From NCBI RefSeq assembly GCF_027853235.1, contig NZ_WKJG01000083.1, positions 1 through 64,000 on the forward strand: a stretch of 64,000 nt of DNA. The letters are read 5' to 3'. The translations under genes were made by a program, and so were the position numbers. Source of the DNA: Aliibacillus thermotolerans. Its GTDB lineage: Bacteria > Bacillota > Bacilli > Bacillales > Marinococcaceae. Below, one piece after another: positions 7,958 to 17,285 of this stretch (position 1 is its first letter; the number at the start of each line of letters is the position of its first letter). Under the pieces are notes generated by a model. It saw nothing but the letters and a program-made list of their open reading frames with translations. It ran no database searches and was not told the origin of the DNA.

Positions 7958-8296
7958 ATGAAAAAGTTTTTCATAATAATGGGCATTGTGATTTTAGGTC
8001 TCTCCGTCTATTTTGATTTGACAGAAGGTACATTAACAAATGAAAGTACACCAACAAATGGACAAGCACCACGTGAAGAAGCACCATCCCCTGACCAACC
8101 TGTGCAAGAGGTAATTGTAGAACCTGGTCAAACCGTGTTATCTATCGTAGAGCAATTGCACGAAGGACCAGTTCCTGTTTCTATAGAACAAATCGCAGAA
8201 GATTTTCAAAAACTAAACGATGGAACAGCCCCAGAGGCAATTGAAGTAGATCAATCGTACTACTTTCCAATTTACGAACCGTCTCTATTTCAATGA
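7958..8296 (+). CDS. yqfZ: YqfZ-like LysM-type membrane-anchored protein
   Basis: A 112-residue protein with an N-terminal membrane anchor (residues 4-20), a Pro/Glu/Thr-rich linker (~25-55), and a C-terminal stretch from VIVEPGQTVLSIVEQL to YYFPIYEP that resembles a single LysM-type domain. LysM domains bind peptidoglycan, so a cell-wall role outside the membrane is likely but inferred. B. subtilis yqfZ also neighbours ispG, which supports the name. No strong SD is visible; GGATGAAAAAT lies just before the ATG. Confidence 0.6.
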   Translation: MKKFFIIMGIVILGLSVYFDLTEGTLTNESTPTNGQAPREEAPSPDQPVQEVIVEPGQTVLSIVEQLHEGPVPVSIEQIAEDFQKLNDGTAPEAIEVDQSYYFPIYEPSLFQ

Positions 8297-8369
8297 TTCT
8301 CATTGTAGCATCCCTTCTTTCAAGATGGAAACATGGCGCTTTAGGGTCGAGAGAACAGCATAGGCTTGC

Positions 8370-8399
8370 TTGCCAAATGAATCCCATCGCTGATACAAT
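8370..8399 (+). promoter_or_regulatory. Sigma-A-type promoter of ispG
   Basis: TTGCCA at 8370-8375, 18 bases, TACAAT at 8394-8399; 5/6 matches in each hexamer. The ispG start codon follows 52 bases later. Confidence 0.55.
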
Positions 8400-8451
8400 A
8401 GTAATGTTAAGTCAGCTAATTTTATACACATAAAGGGGCGACTGGATCGAG

Positions 8452-9546
8452 ATGCAAATCACCCATCGTACAGAAACTAGGCCGGTGAAAGTTGGGGACC
8501 TAGTCATCGGAGGAAATAATGAAGTCGTAGTACAAAGTATGACGACAACTAAAACAGAAGACGTGGAAGCAACCGTTCAACAAATATTACGTTTAGAAGA
8601 AGCAGGTTGTCAAATCGTGCGCGTTGCTTGTCCAAACATGAAAGCAGCGAACGCGATTCCTGAAATAAAAAAACGCATTCATATTCCACTTGTAGTCGAT
8701 ATTCATTTTGATTATCGTCTCGCTTTAAAAGCAATTGAAGGTGGAGCAGATAAAATTCGCATTAACCCAGGAAATATTGGAACGCAAGAAAAAGTGGAAG
8801 CCGTCGTCAAAGCAGCGAAAGAGAAAAATATTCCTATTCGTATTGGCGTTAATGCTGGTTCGCTTGAAAAACGCATTTTGGAAAAATACGGATACCCAAC
8901 AGCAGATGGCATGGTGGAAAGTGCCCTTCACCATATAAAAATCTTAGAAGATCTTGACTTTTATGATATCATCGTATCGATGAAAGCATCAGATATTAAC
9001 TTAGCAATTGAAGCGTACGAAAAAGCTGCCGAATCCTTTTCCTATCCGCTTCATTTAGGAATTACCGAATCCGGTACTCAATTTGCAGGTACGATTAAAA
9101 GTGCCGCAGGTCTTGGGGTTTTATTAAATAAAGGTATCGGTAACACAATTCGTATTTCTTTAAGTGCAGACCCGACAGAAGAAGTGAAAGTAGCCCGAGA
9201 ATTGTTAAAATCCTTTGGTCTTGCTTCGAATGCGGCGACACTCATTTCTTGCCCAACGTGTGGCCGAATTGAAATTGATCTTATTAAAATTGCCAATGAA
9301 GTAGAAGAATATATTTCCAAGATTCAAGCACCGATTAAAGTGGCCGTACTTGGATGTGCCGTAAACGGTCCAGGGGAAGCAAGAGAAGCGGATATTGGGA
9401 TTGCTGGTGCAAAAGGAGAAGGATTACTATTTCGACACGGTGAAATCATTCGCAAAGTTCCGGAAGAAACAATGGTAGAAGAACTGAAAAAAGAAATCGA
9501 TGCGATTGCAGAAGAATATAAACAAGAAAAAGCCAAACAAGTTTAA
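8452..9546 (+). CDS. ispG: 4-hydroxy-3-methylbut-2-enyl diphosphate synthase
   Basis: IspG (GcpE), the penultimate enzyme of the MEP isoprenoid pathway, converts ME-cPP to HMBPP with a [4Fe-4S] cluster and reduced flavodoxin or ferredoxin in the cytosol. The 364-residue product has the N-terminal TIM-barrel ([12 protein letters not shown] onward; HFDYRLAL near 85-92) and the C-terminal cluster domain with SCPTC (C267, C270), GC (C302) and E309. It starts at ATG with GGGGCG upstream and ends in a strong terminator. IspH, which uses its product, is at 18.1 kb. Confidence 0.96.
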   Translation: MQITHRTETRPVKVGDLVIGGNNEVVVQSMTTTKTEDVEATVQQILRLEEAGCQIVRVACPNMKAANAIPEIKKRIHIPLVVDIHFDYRLALKAIEGGADKIRINPGNIGTQEKVEAVVKAAKEKNIPIRIGVNAGSLEKRILEKYGYPTADGMVESALHHIKILEDLDFYDIIVSMKASDINLAIEAYEKAAESFSYPLHLGITESGTQFAGTIKSAAGLGVLLNKGIGNTIRISLSADPTEEVKVARELLKSFGLASNAATLISCPTCGRIEIDLIKIANEVEEYISKIQAPIKVAVLGCAVNGPGEAREADIGIAGAKGEGLLFRHGEIIRKVPEETMVEELKKEIDAIAEEYKQEKAKQV

Positions 9547-9579
9547 AAAAGCTGTTCCGAATGCACGGAACAGCTTTTT
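9546..9579. terminator. Terminator of ispG
   Basis: A perfect 14-bp stem, AAAAAGCTGTTCCG with CGGAACAGCTTTTT, loop AATGCA. It can act in both directions and also separates ispG from the convergent yqfX-like gene. Confidence 0.9.
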
Positions 9580-9589
9580 ACAGAACGGG

Positions 9590-9982
9590 CTAATAAAACG
9601 GTGCAAAGAAAAGCGTCATCAAGATCGAAAAAGCCCCGATACCTATCGACCAATACCCGCTCATTCGCGCTTCTCTTCTTACTGCTAAAATACCGAGAAT
9701 GATTCCCGCTGCACCCATAATATACGGAAGGAAGAACAAGGAACTGATACTTAAAATAATAGCAACAATTCCTAATCCGCGACCAACAGAGAGATCGTTC
9801 ATCTCTTCTGTTTCATTTTGTTCTCTATCTTCCTCTTTTTCAATATTTTGGCGGTTAGCCATTCCCGGAGAAGCGATTTCAGAAGCGGTTTCTATTGTAA
9901 AATCCGTCTCGTCCATTTCACTTCGGGACTTTTCCGTTGTTTCATCTTGATCGCTTTCATGACGGTCTCTGTACTCATCCAT
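9590..9982 (-). CDS. yqfX: YqfX-like membrane protein (DUF4190 type)
   Basis: A 130-residue protein with an acidic, hydrophilic N-terminal half (residues 1-65, rich in D, E, R, S) and two hydrophobic helices joined by a short loop in the C-terminal half (~70-92 and ~105-127) with GIVAIILSISSLFFLPY. This two-helix region is typical of DUF4190-like proteins. It occupies the yqfX position between ispG and zur. The function is unknown. Confidence 0.65.
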   Translation of the reverse strand: MDEYRDRHESDQDETTEKSRSEMDETDFTIETASEIASPGMANRQNIEKEEDREQNETEEMNDLSVGRGLGIVAIILSISSLFFLPYIMGAAGIILGILAVRREARMSGYWSIGIGAFSILMTLFFAPFY

Positions 9983-10093
9983 CTTGCTGCCCCTCCCTGC
10001 CCTTCTTTAGTGAAGAACGAGCATTTATTATATTCTCCGACATCACCTTTTTTCACTCTGGCAATATCAAGTAATAAGAAAAGAGGGACACAC

Positions 10094-10510
10094 TTATGGT
10101 TGACAAACGTAACACAATCCATAAATTTCAAATTTATGATCAATAATTTGAAACTCTCCATTTGTTTGAGGAGATAACATATCCATCGGACAAGCTTCAA
10201 TTTGTTTTGTTTTTCCACACTCTACACAAATGACGTGATGGTGATGCTTCGAAGTAGCACAGCGGTATCGGTACCATCGCTCTCCATCTAATTCCGTTTC
10301 CTCTAAAATATTCATATCAACAAACAAAGATACATTTCGGTACACTGTATCAAAACTGACGCGTGGATACGTTTGTTGTAGTTTTATCAGCGCTTCTTTA
10401 GCAGTTAAATACCTTTTTTCATTGGCAAAAATTTTCACAAGTTGTTCCCTTTTACCCGTTGTTTTGTACCCTTCTTTTTTTAACGTATCCATCGCTTGTT
10501 CAACGTTCAT
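10094..10510 (-). CDS. zur: Zinc uptake regulator Zur (Fur family)
   Basis: A 138-residue Fur-family repressor. The N-terminal winged helix (~10-80) is followed by the metal-binding part: HHHH at 89-92, C95/C98, and C133/C136 (structural zinc). The start at 10510 is set by AGGAGGGATC just upstream and by the ATGA overlap with the preceding permease gene; a longer frame upstream only runs through that gene. Its place at the end of a zinc ABC transporter operon, plus a Zur box at the operon promoter, supports Zur over Fur or PerR and suggests autoregulation. Confidence 0.92.
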   Translation of the reverse strand: MNVEQAMDTLKKEGYKTTGKREQLVKIFANEKRYLTAKEALIKLQQTYPRVSFDTVYRNVSLFVDMNILEETELDGERWYRYRCATSKHHHHVICVECGKTKQIEACPMDMLSPQTNGEFQIIDHKFEIYGLCYVCQP

Positions 10511-11349
10511 GATGATCCCTCCTGTTTTCGATGCATTAAAGACGGAAGCAAAAGAAACAATAAAAGAAGTAACACAGACATCACGACAATCATTCCTCCT
10601 GGGGCAATCGAATAATGGTAAGAAAAATACACCCCGCTCATGACCGCTACTTCCCCTAATATTACGCTCCATACAAGCAGTTGCCGAAAGCTTCGTGCCA
10701 CTTTTAGCGAAGCAGCAACCGGAAGCGAAATAAGCGCTCCGACTAGCAAGATGCCAACAACTTTCATCGACATGGAAATGACGAGGGCAACAAGGATCGA
10801 AAACAAAAAATTCATTCCTTTTGTCGATACACCGGACACTTTCGCAAATTCTTCATCAAAAGAAACAATGATTAATTCTTTTTGAAAAAAATAAAAAATG
10901 AGTAATACAATAAAAGCTGTTATCATAATAAAACGAAGATCTGACGGACTAACGGAAATAATGCTTCCAAACAAATAATCATACCATTCATTATAACCAG
11001 CAGTGGATATGCTCATCAACACCGCACTCAGTCCAATCCCTGCGGATAATATCATCGGTGCAGCTAAGTCTTGAAAATGGTGAAAAGTTTGTCTTAACTT
11101 TTCTATCAATAAGGAACCGACAAGAGCAAATCCAAAACCGATATATAATGGATTCATCGGTATGGTCTCCATCACTTGTGCTAGTAACACACCGGCTGAG
11201 ACCCCTGTTAACGTGACGTGAGACAAAGATTCTGAAACCACCGATGATCTGCGCACAAATAACATTGCTCCCACTAATGGGGCAATGACACCAACGATCA
11301 TTGCTGCTACAATCCCTCGTTCGATAAAAGATAAGGACAGTTCAAACAT
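10507..11349 (-). CDS. znuB: Metal ABC transporter permease (ZnuB type), second copy
   Basis: A 280-residue integral membrane protein of the ABC-3 family (ZnuB/MntD/TroC) with eight or so helices. FVRRSSVVSESLSHVTLTGVSAG (family start motif) is at about 27-49 and GALISLPVAASLKVARS near 207-223. It lies between a related permease gene and zur, overlapping zur by 4 bases (ATGA). The two permeases are related but clearly different in sequence, so a heterodimeric channel is possible. Zinc as substrate is inferred from the Zur box and zur itself. Confidence 0.88.
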   Translation of the reverse strand: MFELSLSFIERGIVAAMIVGVIAPLVGAMLFVRRSSVVSESLSHVTLTGVSAGVLLAQVMETIPMNPLYIGFGFALVGSLLIEKLRQTFHHFQDLAAPMILSAGIGLSAVLMSISTAGYNEWYDYLFGSIISVSPSDLRFIMITAFIVLLIFYFFQKELIIVSFDEEFAKVSGVSTKGMNFLFSILVALVISMSMKVVGILLVGALISLPVAASLKVARSFRQLLVWSVILGEVAVMSGVYFSYHYSIAPGGMIVVMSVLLLLLFLLLPSLMHRKQEGSS

Positions 11350-12219
11350 TTACATCTCTTCCTTCTTAGAGCGGTAGACACGAACAGGTAAACCTAATAA
11401 TTTTCTGCCACTTAATAAAACGATGAACAGAAGTAACGATAACACAACAATCGTTCCACCCGGGGCAATGTGAAAAGAAAAGGCAGCCCACATCCCGAAC
11501 ACGACGGCAAGTTCTCCAAATATAATGGCATATGCAAACATTTGTTTAAAACTTCTAGCAAATTGTAATGCAGTCGCTACAGGTAAAATCATTAACGAAG
11601 AAACGAGTAAAATACCGACTATTCGCATCGAGATAGAAATCACTAGTGCGGTCATGACAATAAATAATAATTGGGAAAAATTGCTTCTTATTCCACTCAC
11701 TCGTGCTTGTTCTTCATCAAAAGATAAAAACAATATTTCTTTATAAAACAACATTAATAAGCCCATCACGATGACGGTCACAAAAAAAACGGTCCACACG
11801 TCTTCTTTCGTCACCGCAATCATGCTTCCAAATAAATATTGAAACAAGTCATTATTAAATCCATCTGCCAAAGACAAAAACACAACGCCTAATCCGATTC
11901 CTGAAGATAATACAACGGGAATGGCAAATTCTTTAAAAGAATGAAAGATGTGCCGTAATTTTTCCAAAAGTACTGCTCCAATGACCGAAAAACTCATTCC
12001 CATCCAAAGTGGATGAAGTTGGAGGAAAAAAGAAAAATGCTGGGTAAGAAATAAATGACATGCAATTCCAGTTAACGTTAGATGCGAAAGTGTATCGGCA
12101 ATTAACGATAATTTTCTCACTACGATAAACACGCCTAGCATTGGAGCTAAAAAGCCAATCAATCCACCGACCAAAAATGCATGCTGAAGAAATTCATACT
12201 TCAAGAGCGCCTCAATCAC
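11350..12219 (-). CDS. Metal ABC transporter permease (ZnuB type), first copy
   Basis: A 289-residue ABC-3 family permease with the motif FIVVRKLSLIADTLSHLTLTG near residues 31-51 and SSLMILPVATALQFARS near 208-224. It starts with GTG that overlaps the znuC stop (GTGA). The next permease gene begins directly after its stop. Together with ZnuC it should form the membrane part of a zinc importer; no substrate-binding protein gene is present in the operon. Confidence 0.88.
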   Translation of the reverse strand: MIEALLKYEFLQHAFLVGGLIGFLAPMLGVFIVVRKLSLIADTLSHLTLTGIACHLFLTQHFSFFLQLHPLWMGMSFSVIGAVLLEKLRHIFHSFKEFAIPVVLSSGIGLGVVFLSLADGFNNDLFQYLFGSMIAVTKEDVWTVFFVTVIVMGLLMLFYKEILFLSFDEEQARVSGIRSNFSQLLFIVMTALVISISMRIVGILLVSSLMILPVATALQFARSFKQMFAYAIIFGELAVVFGMWAAFSFHIAPGGTIVVLSLLLFIVLLSGRKLLGLPVRVYRSKKEEM

Positions 12220-12995
12220 GTGTGAAATCCCCCATGCTCATGAGTGACTAATTGAACGTCATGTTTGTACACAGAAGACAGGTCACTCGTTTCGAAATCT
12301 TGGGCAGTTCCGTGGAAATGCAACGTTTTATTTAAGCAGAGCACATCGGTAACATAGCGTGTCATCACCCCAATATCATGGGTGACTAACAATAAAGTAA
12401 TGTTTTTTTCTTGATTTAATTTCAGTAACAATTGATAAAATTTTTTTACCGAGGCTGCATCCACACCAACGGTTGGTTCGTCCAATATGAGAAATTCCGG
12501 TTCGCTTACAAGCGCTCTAGCAATAAATACCCGTTGTTGTTGTCCTCCTGATAATTCACCAATGGGACGCTTTTTAAAAGGAAGCATTCCGACCGTATTT
12601 AATGCTTCATCAATTTTTTCTTTTTCCCCTTTCCGCAAAAAACGAAATAGCCCCATCTTCCCATATAAACCCATCGCAACAACTTCAAAAACCGTCGCCG
12701 GAAAGCCACTATTAAAGCTGTTTGCTTTTTGAGAAACATAACCAATTTTTGACCATTGTTTAAATTTTTCCAGGGGAGTACCGAATAAATAAATTTCTCC
12801 TCTTTCCCGACGATTTAATAAGCCAAGGATAAGTTTAATTAAGGTAGACTTTCCCGAGCCATTTGGTCCGACAAGTCCAGTAAACGATCCCTTTTTGATG
12901 ACGAATGCAATGTTTTCAAGGACTGGTTGACCATGATATTGAAAAAAAACATCTTTCACACGGACCACTTCATCAATACAATCGTTTTCTTTCAA
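12216..12995 (-). CDS. znuC: Zinc ABC transporter ATP-binding protein
   Basis: A 259-residue ABC ATPase: Walker A GPNGSGKST at 43-51, Q-loop YVSQKA, signature LSGGQQQR, Walker B LILDEP, and H-loop LLVTHD. It starts with TTG at 12995, eight bases after AAGGAG; the protein end is His-rich (THEHGGFHT). It is the first gene of znuC-permease-permease-zur, downstream of a promoter with a Zur box. The ATPase should power the two downstream permeases on the inner face of the membrane. Confidence 0.9.
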   Translation of the reverse strand: MKENDCIDEVVRVKDVFFQYHGQPVLENIAFVIKKGSFTGLVGPNGSGKSTLIKLILGLLNRRERGEIYLFGTPLEKFKQWSKIGYVSQKANSFNSGFPATVFEVVAMGLYGKMGLFRFLRKGEKEKIDEALNTVGMLPFKKRPIGELSGGQQQRVFIARALVSEPEFLILDEPTVGVDAASVKKFYQLLLKLNQEKNITLLLVTHDIGVMTRYVTDVLCLNKTLHFHGTAQDFETSDLSSVYKHDVQLVTHEHGGFHT

Positions 12996-13016
12996 TCTGA
13001 GAACTCCTTTACTAAT

Positions 13017-13034
13017 TAAGAATGATTACGATTT
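13017..13034 (-). promoter_or_regulatory. Zur box
   Basis: On the minus strand AAATCGTAATCATTCTTA matches the Bacillus Zur operator core (TCGTAATnATTACGA type), strong in the left half and partly in the right. It lies 9 bases downstream of the -10 hexamer, where bound Zur would block the znu promoter. Confidence 0.8.
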
Positions 13035-13043
13035 ATAATTTTT

Positions 13044-13072
13044 AGTATACGGAATATGTATTACAAATTCAA
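13044..13072 (-). promoter_or_regulatory. Sigma-A promoter of the znu-zur operon
   Basis: On the minus strand TTGAAT (13067-13072), 17 bases, TATACT (13044-13049). znuC begins 49 bases downstream, with the Zur box in between. Confidence 0.75.
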
Positions 13073-13084
13073 TTGTTTATCACA

Positions 13085-13118
13085 AAAGAAAAAAGCAACC
13101 CAATGAAGGATGCTTTAT
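13085..13118 (-). terminator. Terminator of the histidine kinase gene
   Basis: On the minus strand an AAGCATCC/GGTTGCTT-type stem with one mismatch is followed by TTTTTTCTTTT. It lies about 45 bases after the kinase stop codon. Confidence 0.6.
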
Positions 13119-13159
13119 CTAATAGAGATTGTTCGAATATTTCGTTCTATTACAATCGA

Positions 13160-14518
13160 TTACTTTGATTCTTCTTCAAACAACGGAAATCGTAATGTAA
13201 TGGTTGTCCCTTTTCCAACTGTACTGTCAATTTGGAAAGTTCCGTCATGGTCGTCCATAATTTTTTTACATAGTGGAATGCCAATGCCTGTCCCTTTTTC
13301 TTTCGTCGTGTAAAAAGGCTTTTCAATTTCCTCAAGTACATCTTCCGGTATTCCAGACCCGTTGTCGCTTAATTCAATCACAATGGTATCTCCTTCTTGA
13401 TAACTTTGTAAAGAAAAAATATTTCTTCTTCTTCCCTCTGGAAACGCTTCAATTGAATTGCGCAATGCATTTAAAATAATTTGCTTGAACGATGATTCGT
13501 TTACTTCTAATTGTCCTGTGATTGGTTCTACTCTCGATTGAAAATGAACACCTTGCATTAAACATTCAGAGCGAATGATATCGATCACACTGTTTAACAA
13601 ATATTTCGGTGTCATGATTTCTTTTTTCATTTTTTTACGGGCGACAGACAAAAAATTGTCAATGATTTCATTCATCCGATCTGTTTCTGATAAAATCGTC
13701 TGCGCATATTTATCAAAACTATCGGTTAACATCGATAATTGTAAAAACCCTTTAATGACAGACAAAGGATTTCGTAATTCATGGGCAACCCCCGCCGATA
13801 AATAAGACACAGACTTCATTTGATCTTGATAAGCGAGCAAATTGGCATATTTTTTTTCATAAGAAAAATCATAAATCATCAGTAATATCAGGTTATTATT
13901 TCTCAAAAATATTCCTTTGACCAAATAATGATCGCTATTTTCATTCGTAATATTAATTTCCAACGTTCTCTTTTTTCTGAATACCTCTCGCACTAAGGAA
14001 GGAATGTTCGCAAAACTCTCCCCTTGAAAAACTTTATGCAGAAGAATGTCTTTTGTTGCTCTTTTTTCAAGGTAATGTTGCTCAAATGATGGGTTGGAAT
14101 AAATAATTTCTAACTGATCGTTAATGAGCACAGACGGATGTTCAAATTGGGAAATTGCTTCTCTTATTTCTTTTGTGTAGGGACACTCATGCAAGTAACC
14201 GCTTAATAAAATATATTTGTCTTTTTCTTTCCCCCGATAATGAACGTGCCATTCATTCCCTTGTACTTCATGGATTAAATAGCAACCGATTATCCCTTTC
14301 ATACTTTTTATTTGGCTAATAAAACGATACGTTTCATGAACAAAACTCGCTGGAACTGTATGGAAAAAAGACCCTGCAAAAATCCCGATCTCTTCCGCGA
14401 CGTCGTTAGCAGCAATGATATTCCCTTTTTTATCCAATACCAATTCAATGGATGATTGTAATTGCTGAAAATCTTCTTGAAAATTGAGAGTGCTTAGCGT
14501 GGTTAATGATTCCGGCAT
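13160..14518 (-). CDS. Orphan PAS sensor histidine kinase
   Basis: A 452-residue cytosolic-looking sensor kinase with no membrane helix. Two PAS-like segments (about 18-110 and 120-220) precede the HisKA H-box with AHELRNPLSVIKGFLQL (phospho-acceptor H246). The HATPase domain follows: N-box NALRNSIEAF, G1 DNGSGIP, F-box PFYTTKEKGTG and G2 GTGIGIP. No response regulator gene is adjacent. PAS-HisKA orphan kinases of this style in Bacillaceae often feed the sporulation phosphorelay (KinA-E), so Spo0F is a plausible partner, but that is inference. The start has GAGGAGGGG upstream. Confidence 0.88.
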   Translation of the reverse strand: MPESLTTLSTLNFQEDFQQLQSSIELVLDKKGNIIAANDVAEEIGIFAGSFFHTVPASFVHETYRFISQIKSMKGIIGCYLIHEVQGNEWHVHYRGKEKDKYILLSGYLHECPYTKEIREAISQFEHPSVLINDQLEIIYSNPSFEQHYLEKRATKDILLHKVFQGESFANIPSLVREVFRKKRTLEINITNENSDHYLVKGIFLRNNNLILLMIYDFSYEKKYANLLAYQDQMKSVSYLSAGVAHELRNPLSVIKGFLQLSMLTDSFDKYAQTILSETDRMNEIIDNFLSVARKKMKKEIMTPKYLLNSVIDIIRSECLMQGVHFQSRVEPITGQLEVNESSFKQIILNALRNSIEAFPEGRRRNIFSLQSYQEGDTIVIELSDNGSGIPEDVLEEIEKPFYTTKEKGTGIGIPLCKKIMDDHDGTFQIDSTVGKGTTITLRFPLFEEESK

Positions 14519-14732
14519 ACAACCCCTCCTCTACGAACAATCTCACGAAAATACCATCTCTCCATTACATGTATGTGTCATTTTTTAACTTATGTTCATT
14601 TTCGAGAACCGACTACAATTATACTAAAAATCATGAAAAAACCCAATTCATGACTCCCTATGCACGTATTCATTTATTTTCCATATGATACATCGGTAGG
14701 ATGAAATATCAGTTTACAAAGGAGAGATCTCT

Positions 14733-14990
14733 GTGAATGAATGGAAAGAACAATGGATTAAATATAAAATTTCCCAACTTCATCCAAAAGATCTCATCCA
14801 TTATGGCGCGATGTATGGTCTTTCCGTTTCTTATCAAGAGGCGGCGCAAATTCTTCAGCTCGTCCAACAGTCAAATTGGTCACTCAATGATAAACAGTCA
14901 TTACAGACATTGTTGCAACAAGCAAAGCAAATTGTATCTCCCCAAGCATATCAAGTGTTAAAGGAACTATACGACGAATATTTATCATAG
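14733..14990 (+). CDS. yqfT: YqfT-like small protein (DUF2624)
   Basis: An 85-residue soluble helical protein starting at GTG with AAAGGAGAG eight bases upstream. It has no membrane segment; it contains a run of amphipathic helices (HPKDLIHYGAMYGLSVS near the start). Length and position next to nfo match B. subtilis yqfT, a DUF2624 member of unknown function. It ends in a clear terminator and is divergent from the histidine kinase gene. Confidence 0.7.
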   Translation: MNEWKEQWIKYKISQLHPKDLIHYGAMYGLSVSYQEAAQILQLVQQSNWSLNDKQSLQTLLQQAKQIVSPQAYQVLKELYDEYLS

Positions 14991-14996
14991 GTAATC

Positions 14997-15026
14997 AAAA
15001 CCGCCCTTGTGAAAGAAGGCGGTTTT
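14997..15026. terminator. Terminator of yqfT, probably shared with nfo
   Basis: A perfect stem AAAACCGCC with GGCGGTTTT. It lies between convergent yqfT and nfo. Confidence 0.8.
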
Positions 15027-15049
15027 GTAACATCTACGTTGTAATATAA

Positions 15050-15940
15050 TTATAGAGCGAGAAGCGTATCTTTCATCGTCTCGTTAAAAGTTTTGGACTG
15101 AAGCATATCAATCTCGTGTTTATACGGTGGTTTTTTATTTTTCTTGTCTGTTCCAACATACGGTGTTTCCAAAATTTTTGGTATGTCAGTAAATGACGGG
15201 TGATGAACGATATAGTTTAACGCTTCAAAGCCAATATGACCGAAACCAATGTTTTCATGACGGTCTTTTCTCGCACCTCGTTCATTTTTACTATCATTAA
15301 TGTGAAGGACTTTTAAACGCTCCATACCAATGATACGATCAAACTCTTCCAATACTTCATCAAATTGATTGACAATATCATAACCGGCGTCGTGGGTGTG
15401 GCACGTATCAAAACATACCGTTAATTTGTCATTATGGGTCACCCCATCGATAATACGAGCTAATTCTTCAAACGTACGTCCACATTCAGAACCTTTCCCT
15501 GCCATTGTTTCTAAAGCAATTTGGACATTTTGCTCCGGTTGAATGACTTCATTGAGACCTTCAATTATTTTTTTAATCGCCGCATCTACACCAGCTCCAA
15601 CGTGAGCACCCGGGTGAAGAACAATTTGCTTTGCCCCTAATGCTTCTGCTCTTTCAATTTCTGACTGTAAAAATTGCACCCCCAATTTGAATGTTTCGGG
15701 TTTTTTCGTGTTGCCGATATTTATAATATACGGCGCATGGACCACAACTTCCTTTATTCCATTCTCTTTCATATGCTGTTGTCCTGCTTCGATATTTAGT
15801 TCTTCAATCGGTTTTCTGCGGGTGTTTTGTGGTGCACCAGTATAAACCATCATTGCCGTTGCACCATAAGAAGTCGCCTCTTCACTAGATGCAAGCAACA
15901 TCTTTTTTCCACTCATTGATACATGCGAACCTAATAACAT
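15050..15940 (-). CDS. nfo: Endonuclease IV
   Basis: A 296-residue AP endonuclease of the TIM-barrel Nfo family that cuts abasic sites in base-excision repair using a three-metal centre. Characteristic parts visible are [14 protein letters not shown] at the start, [39 protein letters not shown] and [10 protein letters not shown], which provide the His/Asp/Glu metal ligands. It is probably cotranscribed with cshB, 13 bases upstream. The ATG has GGGGGAAA upstream. Confidence 0.96.
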   Translation of the reverse strand: MLLGSHVSMSGKKMLLASSEEATSYGATAMMVYTGAPQNTRRKPIEELNIEAGQQHMKENGIKEVVVHAPYIINIGNTKKPETFKLGVQFLQSEIERAEALGAKQIVLHPGAHVGAGVDAAIKKIIEGLNEVIQPEQNVQIALETMAGKGSECGRTFEELARIIDGVTHNDKLTVCFDTCHTHDAGYDIVNQFDEVLEEFDRIIGMERLKVLHINDSKNERGARKDRHENIGFGHIGFEALNYIVHHPSFTDIPKILETPYVGTDKKNKKPPYKHEIDMLQSKTFNETMKDTLLAL

Positions 15941-15953
15941 TCCATTTCCCCCA

Positions 15954-17147
15954 TTATATTCTTTTTCTTTTTTTGTTTTTTATTGAAAAATTTCTTTTCT
16001 TCAATGGATGCTTCATTGACATAAGCTCTCCATCTTTCCAATCAAGAAATTGAAAAGTTGTACCTTTTTTCTCTAGTTTTTGTAACTTGTCATACTCTGT
16101 TTTTTCCACTAACGTATAAGCTTCTCCTGTTTCTCCTGCTCTTGCGGTTCTCCCAACTCGATGGATATAGTATTCCAAATGTGTCGGCAAGGAATGGTTG
16201 ATGACATGCGTAACTCCTGGAATATCCATTCCCCTTGCCGCCAAGTCCGTCGCTACTAAATATTGTAACTGAAGTTTCTCCAATTTTCGCATCACTTGTT
16301 TTCGTCTTCTTGGTGGTAAGCCGCCGTGCAGTACGTCTGCCTCCAAACCAGCTGCTAACAATTGAGTAACGACTTCATCCGCTTCTTCTTTCGTGTTCGT
16401 AAATATTAAAGCAAGGTATGGCCGAATATGTTGTGCTAATCGAACGGTTAATTCCGTCCTGTCGCGATATTTTAACGGGATGATGTAGTGAACAATCGAT
16501 TCATTTACTGTTTTTTTCTTATTTACTTGCACAAAGCGAGGATTGTCCAAATATTTGCGTAAAAAAGGCTCTAATTTTTCTGGAATCGTTGCTGAAAAAA
16601 CAGCCATTTGAAGGCCTTCCGGTATTCTCCCGAGGACAGGGTCTAGCACTTCTAAAAAACCGAGTTCCAACATTTGATCCGCTTCATCAATCACGAACGT
16701 TTTCGTATGTCGAAGATCAATGCTTTGATTGTCGCTCAAATCTTTTAAACGTCCAGGCGTGGCAATGAGAATGTGGGGCGGTCGTTCCAGCTGTTCAATC
16801 ATTTTTTTACGATCCGTACCACCAGTGACTACTTTTACACGAAGTTGATCATTCTCGGCATAAGAGAGAAAGGTCCGAAATACTTGGTAAATTTGTTGAG
16901 CTAACTCTCTCGTTGGAAGCGATACGACTGCCTGAATCGCGGGCAAATCTTGTTTTATATTCGTAATAATTGGAAGAGCATAGGCAAGTGTTTTTCCAGA
17001 TCCAGTTTGTGATTGACCAACCACATCTTTTCCCTTTAACATCGAAGGAAAGACCCGCGCTTGTATTTCCGTGGGGGTTTTTATATGTTGATCTCTAAGG
17101 GCATTGATTAAAAAAGAGGGGAAGCCAAAGCTTTCAAAAGCTTTCAT
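15954..17147 (-). CDS. cshB: DEAD-box RNA helicase CshB-like
   Basis: An ATP-dependent RNA helicase of ~397 residues with all DEAD motifs in order: a Q-motif region, SQTGSGKT (I), PTRELAQ (Ia), TPGR (Ib), VIDEADQ (II), SAT (III), and [10 protein letters not shown] (VI). The basic C-terminal tail ends in KNKKRKRI. The start at 17147 (MKAFESFGF) has AGGTGG eight bases upstream; longer in-frame extensions lack a site. The yqfQ-cshB-nfo neighbourhood matches B. subtilis cshB (yqfR), implicated in cold-shock RNA remodelling. ATG at 17153 is an alternative start. Confidence 0.9.
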   Translation of the reverse strand: MKAFESFGFPSFLINALRDQHIKTPTEIQARVFPSMLKGKDVVGQSQTGSGKTLAYALPIITNIKQDLPAIQAVVSLPTRELAQQIYQVFRTFLSYAENDQLRVKVVTGGTDRKKMIEQLERPPHILIATPGRLKDLSDNQSIDLRHTKTFVIDEADQMLELGFLEVLDPVLGRIPEGLQMAVFSATIPEKLEPFLRKYLDNPRFVQVNKKKTVNESIVHYIIPLKYRDRTELTVRLAQHIRPYLALIFTNTKEEADEVVTQLLAAGLEADVLHGGLPPRRRKQVMRKLEKLQLQYLVATDLAARGMDIPGVTHVINHSLPTHLEYYIHRVGRTARAGETGEAYTLVEKTEYDKLQKLEKKGTTFQFLDWKDGELMSMKHPLKKRNFSIKNKKRKRI

Positions 17148-17285
17148 TCCCATCACCACCTTTCTTTTTCCAGAGTGGGCCATGTAATTACCGATATTCT
17201 CATGCACGTCTCGGCAATTGCCATCATATTTTATCATAAACGTGACAAAAACACAGCTTTTATAGATATAGAGAGGGTGTTCATC

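Noticed and set aside
10511-10672. N-terminal extension of Zur
   Set aside because: The extra 54 codons lie within the upstream permease gene, and a strong SD stands directly before the shorter start at 10510.
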